NCBI GenBank assembly: GCA_023251415.1
Contig: JAHEYX010000034.1
Span: forward strand, 1 to 14,876
Length of the DNA stretch: 14,876 nucleotides
DNA from: Chitinophagales bacterium
Lineage (GTDB): Bacteria > Bacteroidota > Bacteroidia > Chitinophagales > CAIODY01
Reading direction: 5' to 3'
Part shown: positions 1 through 7,373 of the stretch, piece after piece
Layout: the number at the start of each line of letters is the position of its first letter
Position numbering within the stretch: position 1 is the first letter of the stretch
The notes under the pieces: model-generated
Seen by the model: only the letters and a program-made list of their open reading frames with translations
Database searches by the model: none
Told to the model about the DNA's origin: nothing
Made by a program: the position numbers and the translations under genes

Positions 1-610
1 AAAAAGCGTCTCCAATTGATTGATTAATAAATGTGACTTTATTATCGGCGATGTTTGTATGGAAATGAGCATCACAGGCGGTATTGGTAATGTATAAGGT
101 GTCACAATTGGTGCTGGTGCAAAAACTATCGGTTACAGTTAAACAAACCAAGTAAGTATCTTTTACTGTATACAAATGAGCCGGAATTGTAAAAGAATCG
201 GAAAGGGTGCCATCACCTAAATCCCAATGGTAGCTGATTGCTGTGGTAATGGATTGATTCTGCACGTGCAGTATGTTTCCATTTAGCACACTGTTAAAAC
301 TAGCCTCGCAAGCGGTTTTTAACACGTGCACCGTGTCGCAAAAGGTACTGCTGCACGTACCATTATAATGCGTATAACAAACGATGTAATCACCTGCGGA
401 AACATAGTGATGGATGCCGGGATAGAAGGCAGTATCGATTGGAGACCCGTCACCAAAATCCCAAGCACTGGAATAACCGGAGTTGGACTGGTTGTAAAAA
501 TGGATATCCGCTAAATTAGTGGTATATGTAAAAAGTGCCGGACATTGTGCACTTACCATTGAGGTGGTTGATATAAACAGCAATAGGGCAGCAATGAAAA
601 ACTTATTCAT
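1..610 (-). CDS. Secreted PKD-repeat protein, N-terminal part (runs off left edge)
   Basis: Reading leftward from an ATG at 610, the frame stays open to the window edge (203 codons seen; C-terminus and stop lie outside). The protein starts with a signal peptide (MNKFFIAALLLFISTTSMVSAQ, written here in pieces: charged MNK, hydrophobic core, then VSA-Q before Cys23). It is followed by tandem PKD-like beta-sandwich repeats carrying WDFGDGS and WDLGDGT motifs. Repeats span residues 23-100 and 101-178, with a third beginning at 179; each is 78 residues long. In both complete repeats cysteines fall at repeat positions 1, 56, 64 and 69, the last inside a CDT motif, so disulfides within or between repeats are plausible. 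PKD proteins of this kind in Bacteroidota are usually exported or surface proteins, often with a C-terminal type IX secretion sorting domain; that end is not visible here. It lies 77 bases downstream of the SprE-like gene on the same strand. Ligand and function are unknown. Confidence 0.8.
   Translation of the reverse strand, partial: MNKFFIAALLLFISTTSMVSAQCPALFTYTTNLADIHFYNQSNSGYSSAWDFGDGSPIDTAFYPGIHHYVSAGDYIVCYTHYNGTCSSTFCDTVHVLKTACEASFNSVLNGNILHVQNQSITTAISYHWDLGDGTLSDSFTIPAHLYTVKDTYLVCLTVTDSFCTSTNCDTLYITNTACDAHFHTNIADNKVTFINQSIGDAF
77..310 (-). repeat. PKD-like repeat 2 (78 aa, coding)
   Basis: Codes for residues 101-178 of the PKD protein. It starts CEASF, carries WDLGDGT at about repeat position 29 and ends with an NCDT strand. 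Cysteine positions 1, 56, 64 and 69 coincide with those of repeat 1. A third unit starting CDAHF follows at 76 and runs out of the window. Confidence 0.75.
311..544 (-). repeat. PKD-like repeat 1 (78 aa, coding)
   Basis: Codes for residues 23-100 of the PKD protein. It starts CPALF, carries WDFGDGS at about repeat position 28 and ends with an FCDT-containing strand. It is followed without a gap by the second 78-residue unit. The DNA of the two units is clearly diverged, so this is a protein-level repeat rather than a recent duplication. Confidence 0.75.
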
Positions 611-671
611 GTAATTGAATTGAATTTGAAACTGCAAAATAAACAAACTCAACCGAAGTATGAAATTCTAA

Positions 672-694
672 GCCTTAGATTTCTGAATTAAGGC
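672..694 (-). other. Weak hairpin over the end of the SprE-like gene
   Basis: GCCTTA (672-677) pairs with TAAGGC (689-694) across an 11-base loop that overlaps the stop codon at 688-690. On the minus strand it is followed by TTAGAATTTC, not a clean U-run, so it is at best a weak terminator or an RNA-end structure. The PKD gene lies downstream on the same strand. Confidence 0.3.
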
Positions 695-3534
695 ATTTGG
701 TATTTTTCTTCAAAGAAACTACGATAAGCCTCGAAATCACCGTCTTTTTGTAATAAGGCAAAGTTGGCTTGTGAAATAATAATCGTGGCGTATTGATCTT
801 TGCCCATTCCCTTAAAAATGGCTTTTTCTTCTTCATCAATTTCATCCATGAATTCAAATGCTTTATCTGCATTCGGGAACGTTTTAACAACGGCTAACTG
901 CATATCCGTAGTGAGTAATTGCGGGTCAACACTTAAGTTATCTAAACTGTGGTTTTTACTGTTGAAGTTGGAAACATTCCCCATTACCTGGGCATTCTTC
1001 GGATTTAATTTTGTAAATACAATCAAGAAGTAATGTGGAGCATTCGGCTCATAATTATACGTCAAGCCGGTAGGTTTTTCAGCTTCCTGATTCGAATTGC
1101 TCGCATTGGAATTCGTATTGTTTGTATCCGGATGAAAATCGGTAGGCTTACCTTTATCTTTAGCGGTAATTGCAGTTAATATTTCTTGCGCTTTGGTTTT
1201 TACATCAGTGTTCGGATTGTTGGTAATAACCGTATTTAAAGAAGCGGTAAACTCCTGAATATCGCGTGTATGGCCTATTGCCAATGCTTTTAGTAATTGA
1301 AATTTTGGTAAAACCGGACTGCCTTTATAAAGTTCAGTTGCATCATCAGCGCGTTTTATTACATCGGCATATTTTTCATCTTGGTATAACTCATAGGTTG
1401 CTGCATAATAATCATTAACGGCATTTTTCTTTTTGTTCTGTTCGTTAATGAAATTTGGATTTTTGATCACTTTTGCAAAAGCGCTGTTCGGAAATTCATC
1501 AAGAATTTTATTTTTATATTTTTCAGATAAGGCATAATTACTCACCTTATCGTACAACAAATACAAGTTGTAGTAACTTTCTTGAAGGTATTTGTTTTTA
1601 GGATAGCGTTGAATCAGTTTTTCAAAAGTTTCAATAGCTTTCTTATCATTTTTTAATCGCTCTTTATACAAATTGGCTAATTCAAAATAAGCTAAAATAA
1701 TCTTATCATTTGAAGCACTTAATTTACCTTCACTCAGCGGAATATCAGTCATTAATTTATCCAATTCGCTGTTTTTTCCGGTGCTGCTATTTTCAGATGT
1801 TGTATCGGTATTGTTTTTATCGCCTTCGGGATTCGTATTAAGGGCAGTTGCTTTTTGGTTTTTCTTTGCTCTACGCCAATCGTCTGCCAACGGGCGATTT
1901 CCCCATTTTTTTATGAAATCATTATATCCACTGCCTTTTATGCCTTGGTTGTAAAAATAAAATCCACCTGCAACACCGGCATTGTTATCTTGTAAATTGT
2001 TATCGGTATTGGCTTTATTATTCGACAATTTATCTAAAGAATCATTCAAGGCTTTTGCTTGTTTTTTAGCTAAATCGCGCATTAATTTTTTCTCCAAATC
2101 AGCAGGTTTCATGGCTGCAAGTTTTTGCAAACTGTCTTCTTTTTGAATGATTCGAATGCGAGCAACCACTTCCGTCAATACGTCTTTACGTTCGGCCACT
2201 ATTGGGTATTCGGGGTGTGTTGCCGGTAAATATTGAAATGCACTGTCATAACGGTTTTTAGCAAGAATGTATTTGGGGTTGCCAAAATAAATATCAGCCA
2301 AACGCTTATTGGATAAGCCTTTTTGCTCCACATTGGTGGTGCTTACTGCTATGGATTGGCGTAAAAATGAAATTGCTCCTTTTTCATTTTTTTGTTTCAA
2401 TTCTAATTCAGCCAATCTAAAATACACTTGATCTTTATAATCGCTGTATTTGCTGTCGTTCAACATTCCGTACAAAATGGAACGTACTTCATTAACCGGT
2501 AAGTTGGGTTGTGCAGCATACAATTCTACAATTTTCATACGGGCATTAAAATCCATTACGAACTCAGGATTCATGGCTAAAACGCGCTTATACGTTTTAA
2601 TGGCTTCCCCGCTGTTTTTGCTGTACTCGTGTAGTTGTGCTAAAATATAAGTATAACGTGTTTTGTCAGCTTTCTTTTTAGTTAAGGTAATCGCATTGGT
2701 TAATGGAATTACGGCTTGTGCATATTCTTCTTTGCGAATCAAAACATAAGTGTGTAAGATTTTTAACTCATCTTTTAATTTCACCGGAAAATCTTTTCTT
2801 GCTTCCACATCCTTGGTAATAGCTTCGGCTTCTTCGTACTTACCTTGCATGATGTAGTTCTTAATCAACCACAACAATGATTCATTGGTGATGGATTTGT
2901 GCGCAAAACGTTTTTCGGGAACAGCTACGCCTTTAACACTTTTTATTTTGTAGTTGGTTTGAATGAATTGCAAAACATCTTGTGCGTCTTTGTATTCTTT
3001 TTTAAAGTAATAAGCGCGTGCCATGAGGTAATAACAATCAGGCACCCAAACCGACTTCTCGTGTAATTGTATACCCACCGATGTTTTCTTTATCACTTCA
3101 TCCATATCAGGTCCAACTGAGCCGCTTCCACCTTCGGTATCATAAGCATAGAGCGGTAATATTTTGGTGTAATCATCGGCATTTGCTTCTTTTAACCGGT
3201 CTACCGCTAAATCCATTTTCATATTGGCATTGTACCAATAATTGTAATGGCAAGTTACATCATGATAAAATCGGGAAAGGCTAAATTTGCTGTTAACCGG
3301 TGTAGGAGCTGACTTCCCATCATTAGGTTGATTAGCTGCTTGATCAGAATTGGATTTAGTTGAAGTGCTTTTTTTGTTTGCAGTGGATTTACTCGTGCCG
3401 GATTTAGTGGTGCTGCTTGTTTTGGATTTTGCCGCAGACTTGCTCTGGGCCCAACTTACTTGAGCAACAAACATAGATAACCCTATCGCAATAAAGCAAG
3501 TAGCTACAGATCGATATAAAGAGTTAAATTTCAA
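688..3534 (-). CDS. sprE: SprE/PorW-like TPR protein of the type IX secretion / gliding machinery
   Basis: A long TPR-rich envelope protein of the SprE (gliding) / PorW (T9SS) family, which in characterised Bacteroidota is needed for type IX secretion and gliding. Family signatures seen are SRFYHDVTCHYNYWYNANM near residue 87, DDYTKILPLY shortly after it, and FYFYN...DFIKKWGNRPLADDWRRA in the middle. Many helix-turn-helix repeats lie on both sides, and a conserved C-terminal domain starts near PHYFLIVF. A Ser/Lys/Thr-rich stretch (about residues 31-82) follows the signal peptide, and Asn/Ser/Thr-rich linkers flank the KWGNRPL motif. Start choice: the frame opens with TTG at 3579, just after a stop, but TTG at 3534 gives a clean signal peptide (MKFNSLYRS, hydrophobic core, then VSWAQ) and I prefer it (948 aa; the longer form is 963 aa). 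No lipobox cysteine is seen, although the flavobacterial SprE is a lipoprotein. The family call is firm; the exact start is not. Confidence 0.85.
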   Translation of the reverse strand: MKFNSLYRSVATCFIAIGLSMFVAQVSWAQSKSAAKSKTSSTTKSGTSKSTANKKSTSTKSNSDQAANQPNDGKSAPTPVNSKFSLSRFYHDVTCHYNYWYNANMKMDLAVDRLKEANADDYTKILPLYAYDTEGGSGSVGPDMDEVIKKTSVGIQLHEKSVWVPDCYYLMARAYYFKKEYKDAQDVLQFIQTNYKIKSVKGVAVPEKRFAHKSITNESLLWLIKNYIMQGKYEEAEAITKDVEARKDFPVKLKDELKILHTYVLIRKEEYAQAVIPLTNAITLTKKKADKTRYTYILAQLHEYSKNSGEAIKTYKRVLAMNPEFVMDFNARMKIVELYAAQPNLPVNEVRSILYGMLNDSKYSDYKDQVYFRLAELELKQKNEKGAISFLRQSIAVSTTNVEQKGLSNKRLADIYFGNPKYILAKNRYDSAFQYLPATHPEYPIVAERKDVLTEVVARIRIIQKEDSLQKLAAMKPADLEKKLMRDLAKKQAKALNDSLDKLSNNKANTDNNLQDNNAGVAGGFYFYNQGIKGSGYNDFIKKWGNRPLADDWRRAKKNQKATALNTNPEGDKNNTDTTSENSSTGKNSELDKLMTDIPLSEGKLSASNDKIILAYFELANLYKERLKNDKKAIETFEKLIQRYPKNKYLQESYYNLYLLYDKVSNYALSEKYKNKILDEFPNSAFAKVIKNPNFINEQNKKKNAVNDYYAATYELYQDEKYADVIKRADDATELYKGSPVLPKFQLLKALAIGHTRDIQEFTASLNTVITNNPNTDVKTKAQEILTAITAKDKGKPTDFHPDTNNTNSNASNSNQEAEKPTGLTYNYEPNAPHYFLIVFTKLNPKNAQVMGNVSNFNSKNHSLDNLSVDPQLLTTDMQLAVVKTFPNADKAFEFMDEIDEEEKAIFKGMGKDQYATIIISQANFALLQKDGDFEAYRSFFEEKYQMP

Positions 3535-3586
3535 CTGAATAAATTCGTTTAAGCCTATTAGGGCTATTCCATAACGCAAGATGCTA

Positions 3587-3594
3587 CAAATTTA
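3587..3594 (-). promoter_or_regulatory. Candidate -7 box (TAAATTTG) upstream of the SprE-like gene
   Basis: Read on the minus strand this is TAAATTTG, matching the Bacteroidota -7 consensus TAnnTTTG. Transcription would begin near 3581, which would make the TTG at 3579 essentially leaderless and fits the preferred start at 3534 (leader of about 47 bases). No TTTG -33 box is found at the usual distance, so the call is weak. Confidence 0.3.
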
Positions 3595-3651
3595 TTTTAT
3601 TTTCTGAATTAAAGCGCATCTTAAGCTGAATTTCCTTTGTAAACGATTGAA

Positions 3652-4836
3652 TTAATAAGTGCTTGCTCTGAATAAAACCTCAATTTGGGCTTCAGTAAAA
3701 TTAGTGGGGGTAGCATTTTTCAGGTGAATAATGCCCGGTTTTTTTCCGATTGCCAACGAACCATAGTTGGAAGTAATTCCCAAAAATTGTGCACCGTTAA
3801 TAGTAGCCCAGCTCAACAAGGTTGCTAACGGAATAGCCGGATTGGCTTGATGAATGGTTAAAAGTTCTTGCCAGATACTTAATCCGGTATTGGATGCCAA
3901 ACTATCTGTGCCAATGGTAATTGGTGCTGCTTGTCGTATCCATTCATTGTAATCTGGTAGACGATTTTCGATGTATAAATTAGCTTGCGGACAAGTACAC
4001 AAATACAAATTTGGATTGTAAGCATAAGCTGCTTCAAAATCGGCACGCGAGGCAGTAGTATTATGAACCAATAATAAATTGGTGGTTTTTGGAAGTTTAT
4101 GCAAAACGGTTTGAAGTGAATTTCGGCCATCCACAAGAATATCGGTGTCGTCGAATTGAAATTCTTTATAAAATTCGCTTATTCCGCCACTTTTATTTTT
4201 GAAGTAATTCAATTCATCAACGGATTCTTGATTATGAAAGCTTACCGGTAAACTCATTTGTTCGGCAAAGGATTTTACTTGTTCGAATAAGCCATCACAA
4301 ACACTATATGCGGCATGAGGTACAGGTCCGGCAGCTCTAATTTCCTGAAATGCTTTTATTTTTTCCAATTCTTTTAACCAATTCTCCTGAACTACTTTTT
4401 CTTGCATTCCTATACATTCAATAAAAGTATGGTAATACAGATTTTCAGCGGATTTTAAAGGCAGTGTAACGTGTTCATTTGAAATATCGCCAACTGCAGC
4501 AATTCCATTAGAAATCATTTCTTGTTCTGCCTCTTGCAATGCAATTTGACGTTCTTCTGAGCTTATTTTCCAACGATTCGCAAGCAATGCTCGAACAAAT
4601 CCACTGAAACCGGTTTTTTGAGGGATTAAATTTTTTAAGTGGGAAAGTTCCAGGTGACAATGACAATTGATGAACCCCGGTATTAACATACCGCTGTATT
4701 TTTTTACCAAAAGCGGATCAACGTTTTCAATTGGCAAATAGGCGGCTATATGTCCTTTATCCGTAACAGCAATCACTTGTCCGGAAACAAATTGCTGTTG
4801 TGCGGCGAAGATATAATCAGCAGTTATGTAGTTCAT
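3652..4836 (-). CDS. Amidohydrolase, MTA/SAH or aminofutalosine deaminase-like
   Basis: A metal-dependent amidohydrolase of 394 aa in the ATZ/TRZ (chlorohydrolase, cytosine deaminase-like) branch. Visible ligands and active-site residues are H59 and H61 in GFINCHCHLELSH after strand 1, H174 in VPHAAYSV, H201 and E204 in FHNQES (the usual HxxE pair), H258 in LLVHN, and D311 in IGTDSLASN. Flanking residues 1-55 and 358-394 form the small composite beta-sandwich typical of this fold. Close families deaminate S-adenosylhomocysteine, methylthioadenosine or 6-aminodeoxyfutalosine (futalosine route to menaquinone). The substrate cannot be fixed from the sequence, and no other menaquinone or purine-salvage gene lies in this window. 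There is no signal peptide, so it is cytoplasmic. The ATG at 4836 is the natural start; the gene is divergent from the DPP IV gene and 72 bases from the nearest upstream stretch of the SprE reading frame. Confidence 0.8.
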   Translation of the reverse strand: MNYITADYIFAAQQQFVSGQVIAVTDKGHIAAYLPIENVDPLLVKKYSGMLIPGFINCHCHLELSHLKNLIPQKTGFSGFVRALLANRWKISSEERQIALQEAEQEMISNGIAAVGDISNEHVTLPLKSAENLYYHTFIECIGMQEKVVQENWLKELEKIKAFQEIRAAGPVPHAAYSVCDGLFEQVKSFAEQMSLPVSFHNQESVDELNYFKNKSGGISEFYKEFQFDDTDILVDGRNSLQTVLHKLPKTTNLLLVHNTTASRADFEAAYAYNPNLYLCTCPQANLYIENRLPDYNEWIRQAAPITIGTDSLASNTGLSIWQELLTIHQANPAIPLATLLSWATINGAQFLGITSNYGSLAIGKKPGIIHLKNATPTNFTEAQIEVLFRASTY

Positions 4837-4887
4837 TTCAAGATATAATTTACAACAACAGTTTCAAATTGCTAAAAGTTTATTCAT

Positions 4888-4902
4888 ACGTAAAATTTAC
4901 GT
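4888..4902. promoter_or_regulatory. Inverted repeat in the divergent intergenic region (possible operator)
   Basis: ACGTAAA-A-TTTACGT: two perfect 7-base arms around one base. It lies 52 bases upstream of the amidohydrolase ATG and 128 bases upstream of the DPP IV ATG. Size and placement suit a dimeric regulator, but AT-rich palindromes arise by chance; no regulator gene is in the window. Confidence 0.3.
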
Positions 4903-4957
4903 CCTAAAAGCGGTGCACTACCCCCGTTTGGGTTATTACAGCATATTCAATTGCAAT

Positions 4958-4965
4958 TATCTTTG
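4958..4965 (+). promoter_or_regulatory. Candidate -7 box (TATCTTTG) for the DPP IV gene
   Basis: TATCTTTG matches TAnnTTTG. Transcription would start near 4972, about 58 bases before the ATG. The nearest TTTG upstream (4927-4930) is 27 bases away, longer than the usual 19-21, so only half the consensus is present. Confidence 0.35.
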
Positions 4966-4967
4966 GC

Positions 4968-4988
4968 AAAAGAAAGAATATTTCTTTT
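4968..4988 (+). other. Hairpin in the DPP IV leader or start region
   Basis: AAAAGAAA (4968-4975) pairs with TTTCTTTT (4981-4988) around a 5-base GAATA loop. It lies just downstream of the candidate -7 box and would sit at or near the 5' end of the transcript. The stem is almost all A-T, so it would be weak as RNA. Confidence 0.25.
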
Positions 4989-5029
4989 CTTTAAGCGATA
5001 AAATGTTGCGCTAAAATAAAATCTGAACT

Positions 5030-7249
5030 ATGAAAAAGCTGTTTTTACTTGTTTGTTTACTTGCATTTGCCGGAATTACCAAAGCTCAATTAAATTTAGA
5101 AGCAATTTGGAAAAGCGGCACCTATGCTGCCAAGAGTGCAGGTGGGTTGCAATGGACTGCCGACGGAACTCATTATGCCGAGCAAATTACCGATGCTAAT
5201 GGTAAACCGTGTATTGTATTAATTGCTATTGCAAACGGTAAAGTTACAGATACCTTAATGAAAGGGACTGACTTCATTCCTAAAGACTCGAGTAAAGCTA
5301 TAGTGCCAATGAGTTTTGAAATTAGTGATGATGGTAAACGCATTGTATTGGCTACTGAAATGGAAGCGATTTACAGACATTCAACCATGGAGAAAAACTT
5401 TATCTTTTTTAGAGATGCTAAAAAACTGGAAGCCTTATCGACTAAAGGAAAACAACGCTATGCACAATTTTCTCCAGATGGTTTGAAATTGGCTTATATT
5501 ATCGATAACAATCTTTATTACGCGGATTTATTGGCTGATGAAATTACTGAAGTACAAATTACAACTGACGGTAAAAGAAATGAAATTATTTATGGAGCTA
5601 CAGATTGGGTTTATGAAGAAGAATTTGGAATTAATCGTGCGTTTTATTGGAGTCCTGACAGTCGCCGCCTTGCTTATTATCGCTTTAATGAATCCAAGGT
5701 TCACGAGTTTAGTTTGAGTTTTTATAAAAACGGGAATTATCCGGTGGAAGAAAAATACAAATATCCAAAAGCCGGTGAAGACAATTCTGTTGTTACTGTT
5801 GAAGTGTTTGGATTAGAGGCGCGTTCTAAAGTTTACAACTATCAACCGGAAGAAAATGCCCAAGCTTATTATATACCACGTTTAAAATGGACAGCAGATC
5901 CAAATGTATTGTGTATCGAGAAGTTGAACCGTTTGCAAAACGAATTAAATTTGTTGTTAGTAGATGTAACTACGAAAAGTATTCAAACCGTATTGACCGA
6001 AACCAGTGATAAATACGTTGATGTGGAAGCTAAAGGTGATTGTCCGGTGTTTTTAAAAGATAAAAAGTCATTTATTTGGATGAGTGAAAAAACGGGATGG
6101 ATGCAGGCTTATCTGGAAACTGTCGTGAATGGTCGTTGTCAAGAACAGCAACTGACTAACTTTACAACGCAATTAACTTCATTCTACGGGTATCAAGAAG
6201 ATAATCACACTGCTTATTTTCAAATCTGTCAAAAGCCTTATGAAAAAGCGATTGTGAGTGTGAAAGACGGACAAATGACTCCGTATTACTTTTGGAACAC
6301 AGCCGTTAAAACCGGTAATTACAATGCTTCTTTTAGTCCTGATTTACGTTATGCCATTGTAACCTATTCATCAAGCAATACACCACCGGTTACACATTTG
6401 TGTGCAATGGATAATGGTGGAACGTCGATACGTATGCTTGAAGATAACACTGCTTTAGTGGCCAAGTTAGGACAATTAAACCTTTCGCCGGTTAGCTTCT
6501 TTAGTTTTAAAACAGCCGATAGCACTGAACTTTTTGGTTATGTGATTAAGCCGCTTTTTATGAAAAAGAAAAAGAAATATCCGGTATTCATGACTTGCTA
6601 TGGAGGGCCTGGTAATTCGCAAGTAGAGGACCGTTGGGGTGGAGCAAATTACTTGTATTATCAATACTTGGCTTCATTAGGATATGCCGTTGTTTGTGTT
6701 GATAATAGAGGTACGGGCAATCGTGGAGCTGCTTTTAAACAATGTACTTATTTAAATTTAGGGAAGCTGGAAACGGATGATCAAATTGAGGCGGCAAAAT
6801 TTGTCGGCACTTGGAATTGGGTGGATAAAGATCGCATCAGCATGTTTGGTTGGAGTTATGGCGGATTTATGGCCAGCAATTGTATTTTGAAAGGAGCTGA
6901 TGTGTTTAAATGTGCCATAGCAGTTGCCCCTGTAACAGATTGGCGCTTTTATGACAATATTTATACAGAACGATACATGCGTACACCGGCTACCAATAAA
7001 AGTGGTTATGAAGAAACAGCATGCTTAGCTTATGCCGATAAATACAAAGGGCATTTATTATTGATGCACGGTACCGGCGATGATAATGTACATTTTCAAA
7101 ATTCGTTGGAATTAAGCAATGCGCTCATCAATAAAAACAAACAGTTCGAGACCTTTTATTTTCCGAATAAAAATCACGGTATATATGGCGGCTATTCACG
7201 TTTGGTATTGTTTACAAAAATGACAGAGTTTCTACTGAAGAATTTATAA
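5030..7249 (+). CDS. Secreted dipeptidyl peptidase IV (S9B serine peptidase)
   Basis: Removes N-terminal dipeptides, typically after Pro or Ala, from oligopeptides outside the inner membrane. At 739 aa it is close to bacterial DPP IV enzymes. A signal peptide (MKKLFLLVCLLAFAGITKAQ) starts it; residues about 40-490 form the DPP IV beta-propeller and about 510-739 the alpha/beta-hydrolase domain. The double-glutamate motif that binds the substrate amino group is seen at 192-198 (DWVYEEE). The catalytic triad is complete: S609 in GWSYGGFM, D684 in GTGDDNVH and H716 in KNHGIYGG, with family-like spacing (75 and 32 residues). Y524 in CYGGPG is the likely oxyanion tyrosine. The gene lies 124 bases before a peptide transporter on the same strand, which suggests that dipeptides it releases are imported by its neighbour. 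The ATG is clear and gives an ideal signal peptide. Confidence 0.95.
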   Translation: MKKLFLLVCLLAFAGITKAQLNLEAIWKSGTYAAKSAGGLQWTADGTHYAEQITDANGKPCIVLIAIANGKVTDTLMKGTDFIPKDSSKAIVPMSFEISDDGKRIVLATEMEAIYRHSTMEKNFIFFRDAKKLEALSTKGKQRYAQFSPDGLKLAYIIDNNLYYADLLADEITEVQITTDGKRNEIIYGATDWVYEEEFGINRAFYWSPDSRRLAYYRFNESKVHEFSLSFYKNGNYPVEEKYKYPKAGEDNSVVTVEVFGLEARSKVYNYQPEENAQAYYIPRLKWTADPNVLCIEKLNRLQNELNLLLVDVTTKSIQTVLTETSDKYVDVEAKGDCPVFLKDKKSFIWMSEKTGWMQAYLETVVNGRCQEQQLTNFTTQLTSFYGYQEDNHTAYFQICQKPYEKAIVSVKDGQMTPYYFWNTAVKTGNYNASFSPDLRYAIVTYSSSNTPPVTHLCAMDNGGTSIRMLEDNTALVAKLGQLNLSPVSFFSFKTADSTELFGYVIKPLFMKKKKKYPVFMTCYGGPGNSQVEDRWGGANYLYYQYLASLGYAVVCVDNRGTGNRGAAFKQCTYLNLGKLETDDQIEAAKFVGTWNWVDKDRISMFGWSYGGFMASNCILKGADVFKCAIAVAPVTDWRFYDNIYTERYMRTPATNKSGYEETACLAYADKYKGHLLLMHGTGDDNVHFQNSLELSNALINKNKQFETFYFPNKNHGIYGGYSRLVLFTKMTEFLLKNL

Positions 7250-7257
7250 GCAAGCTA

Positions 7258-7271
7258 TTCAACGCGTTGAA
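7258..7271. promoter_or_regulatory. Perfect 14-base palindrome between the DPP IV and POT genes
   Basis: TTCAACGCGTTGAA is its own reverse complement. It starts 9 bases after the DPP IV stop codon and lies about 100 bases before the transporter ATG. There is no U-run after it, so it is not a standard terminator; an operator or an mRNA-end stem are both possible. Confidence 0.3.
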
Positions 7272-7373
7272 AGTGCTAGTGTGGAGAAAGTAAACTGAAA
7301 TAATTTTTCCTTTTCAATCTTAAATGATATTTTTCCGATTCAAATTAATAACCACTCAATAAACCAACCAAAA

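Noticed and set aside
326..514. Short plus-strand reading frame inside the PKD gene
   Set aside because: It lies opposite a minus-strand frame with a signal peptide and clear PKD motifs, and its own product shows no recognisable features.
2450..3284. Short plus-strand reading frames within the SprE-like gene
   Set aside because: They lie wholly inside a long, well-supported minus-strand gene and have no domain, signal or start context of their own.
4927..4965. Complete -33/-7 promoter for DPP IV using TTTG at 4927
   Set aside because: The gap to TATCTTTG is 27 bases, outside the usual 19-21; only the -7 box is kept as a weak candidate.
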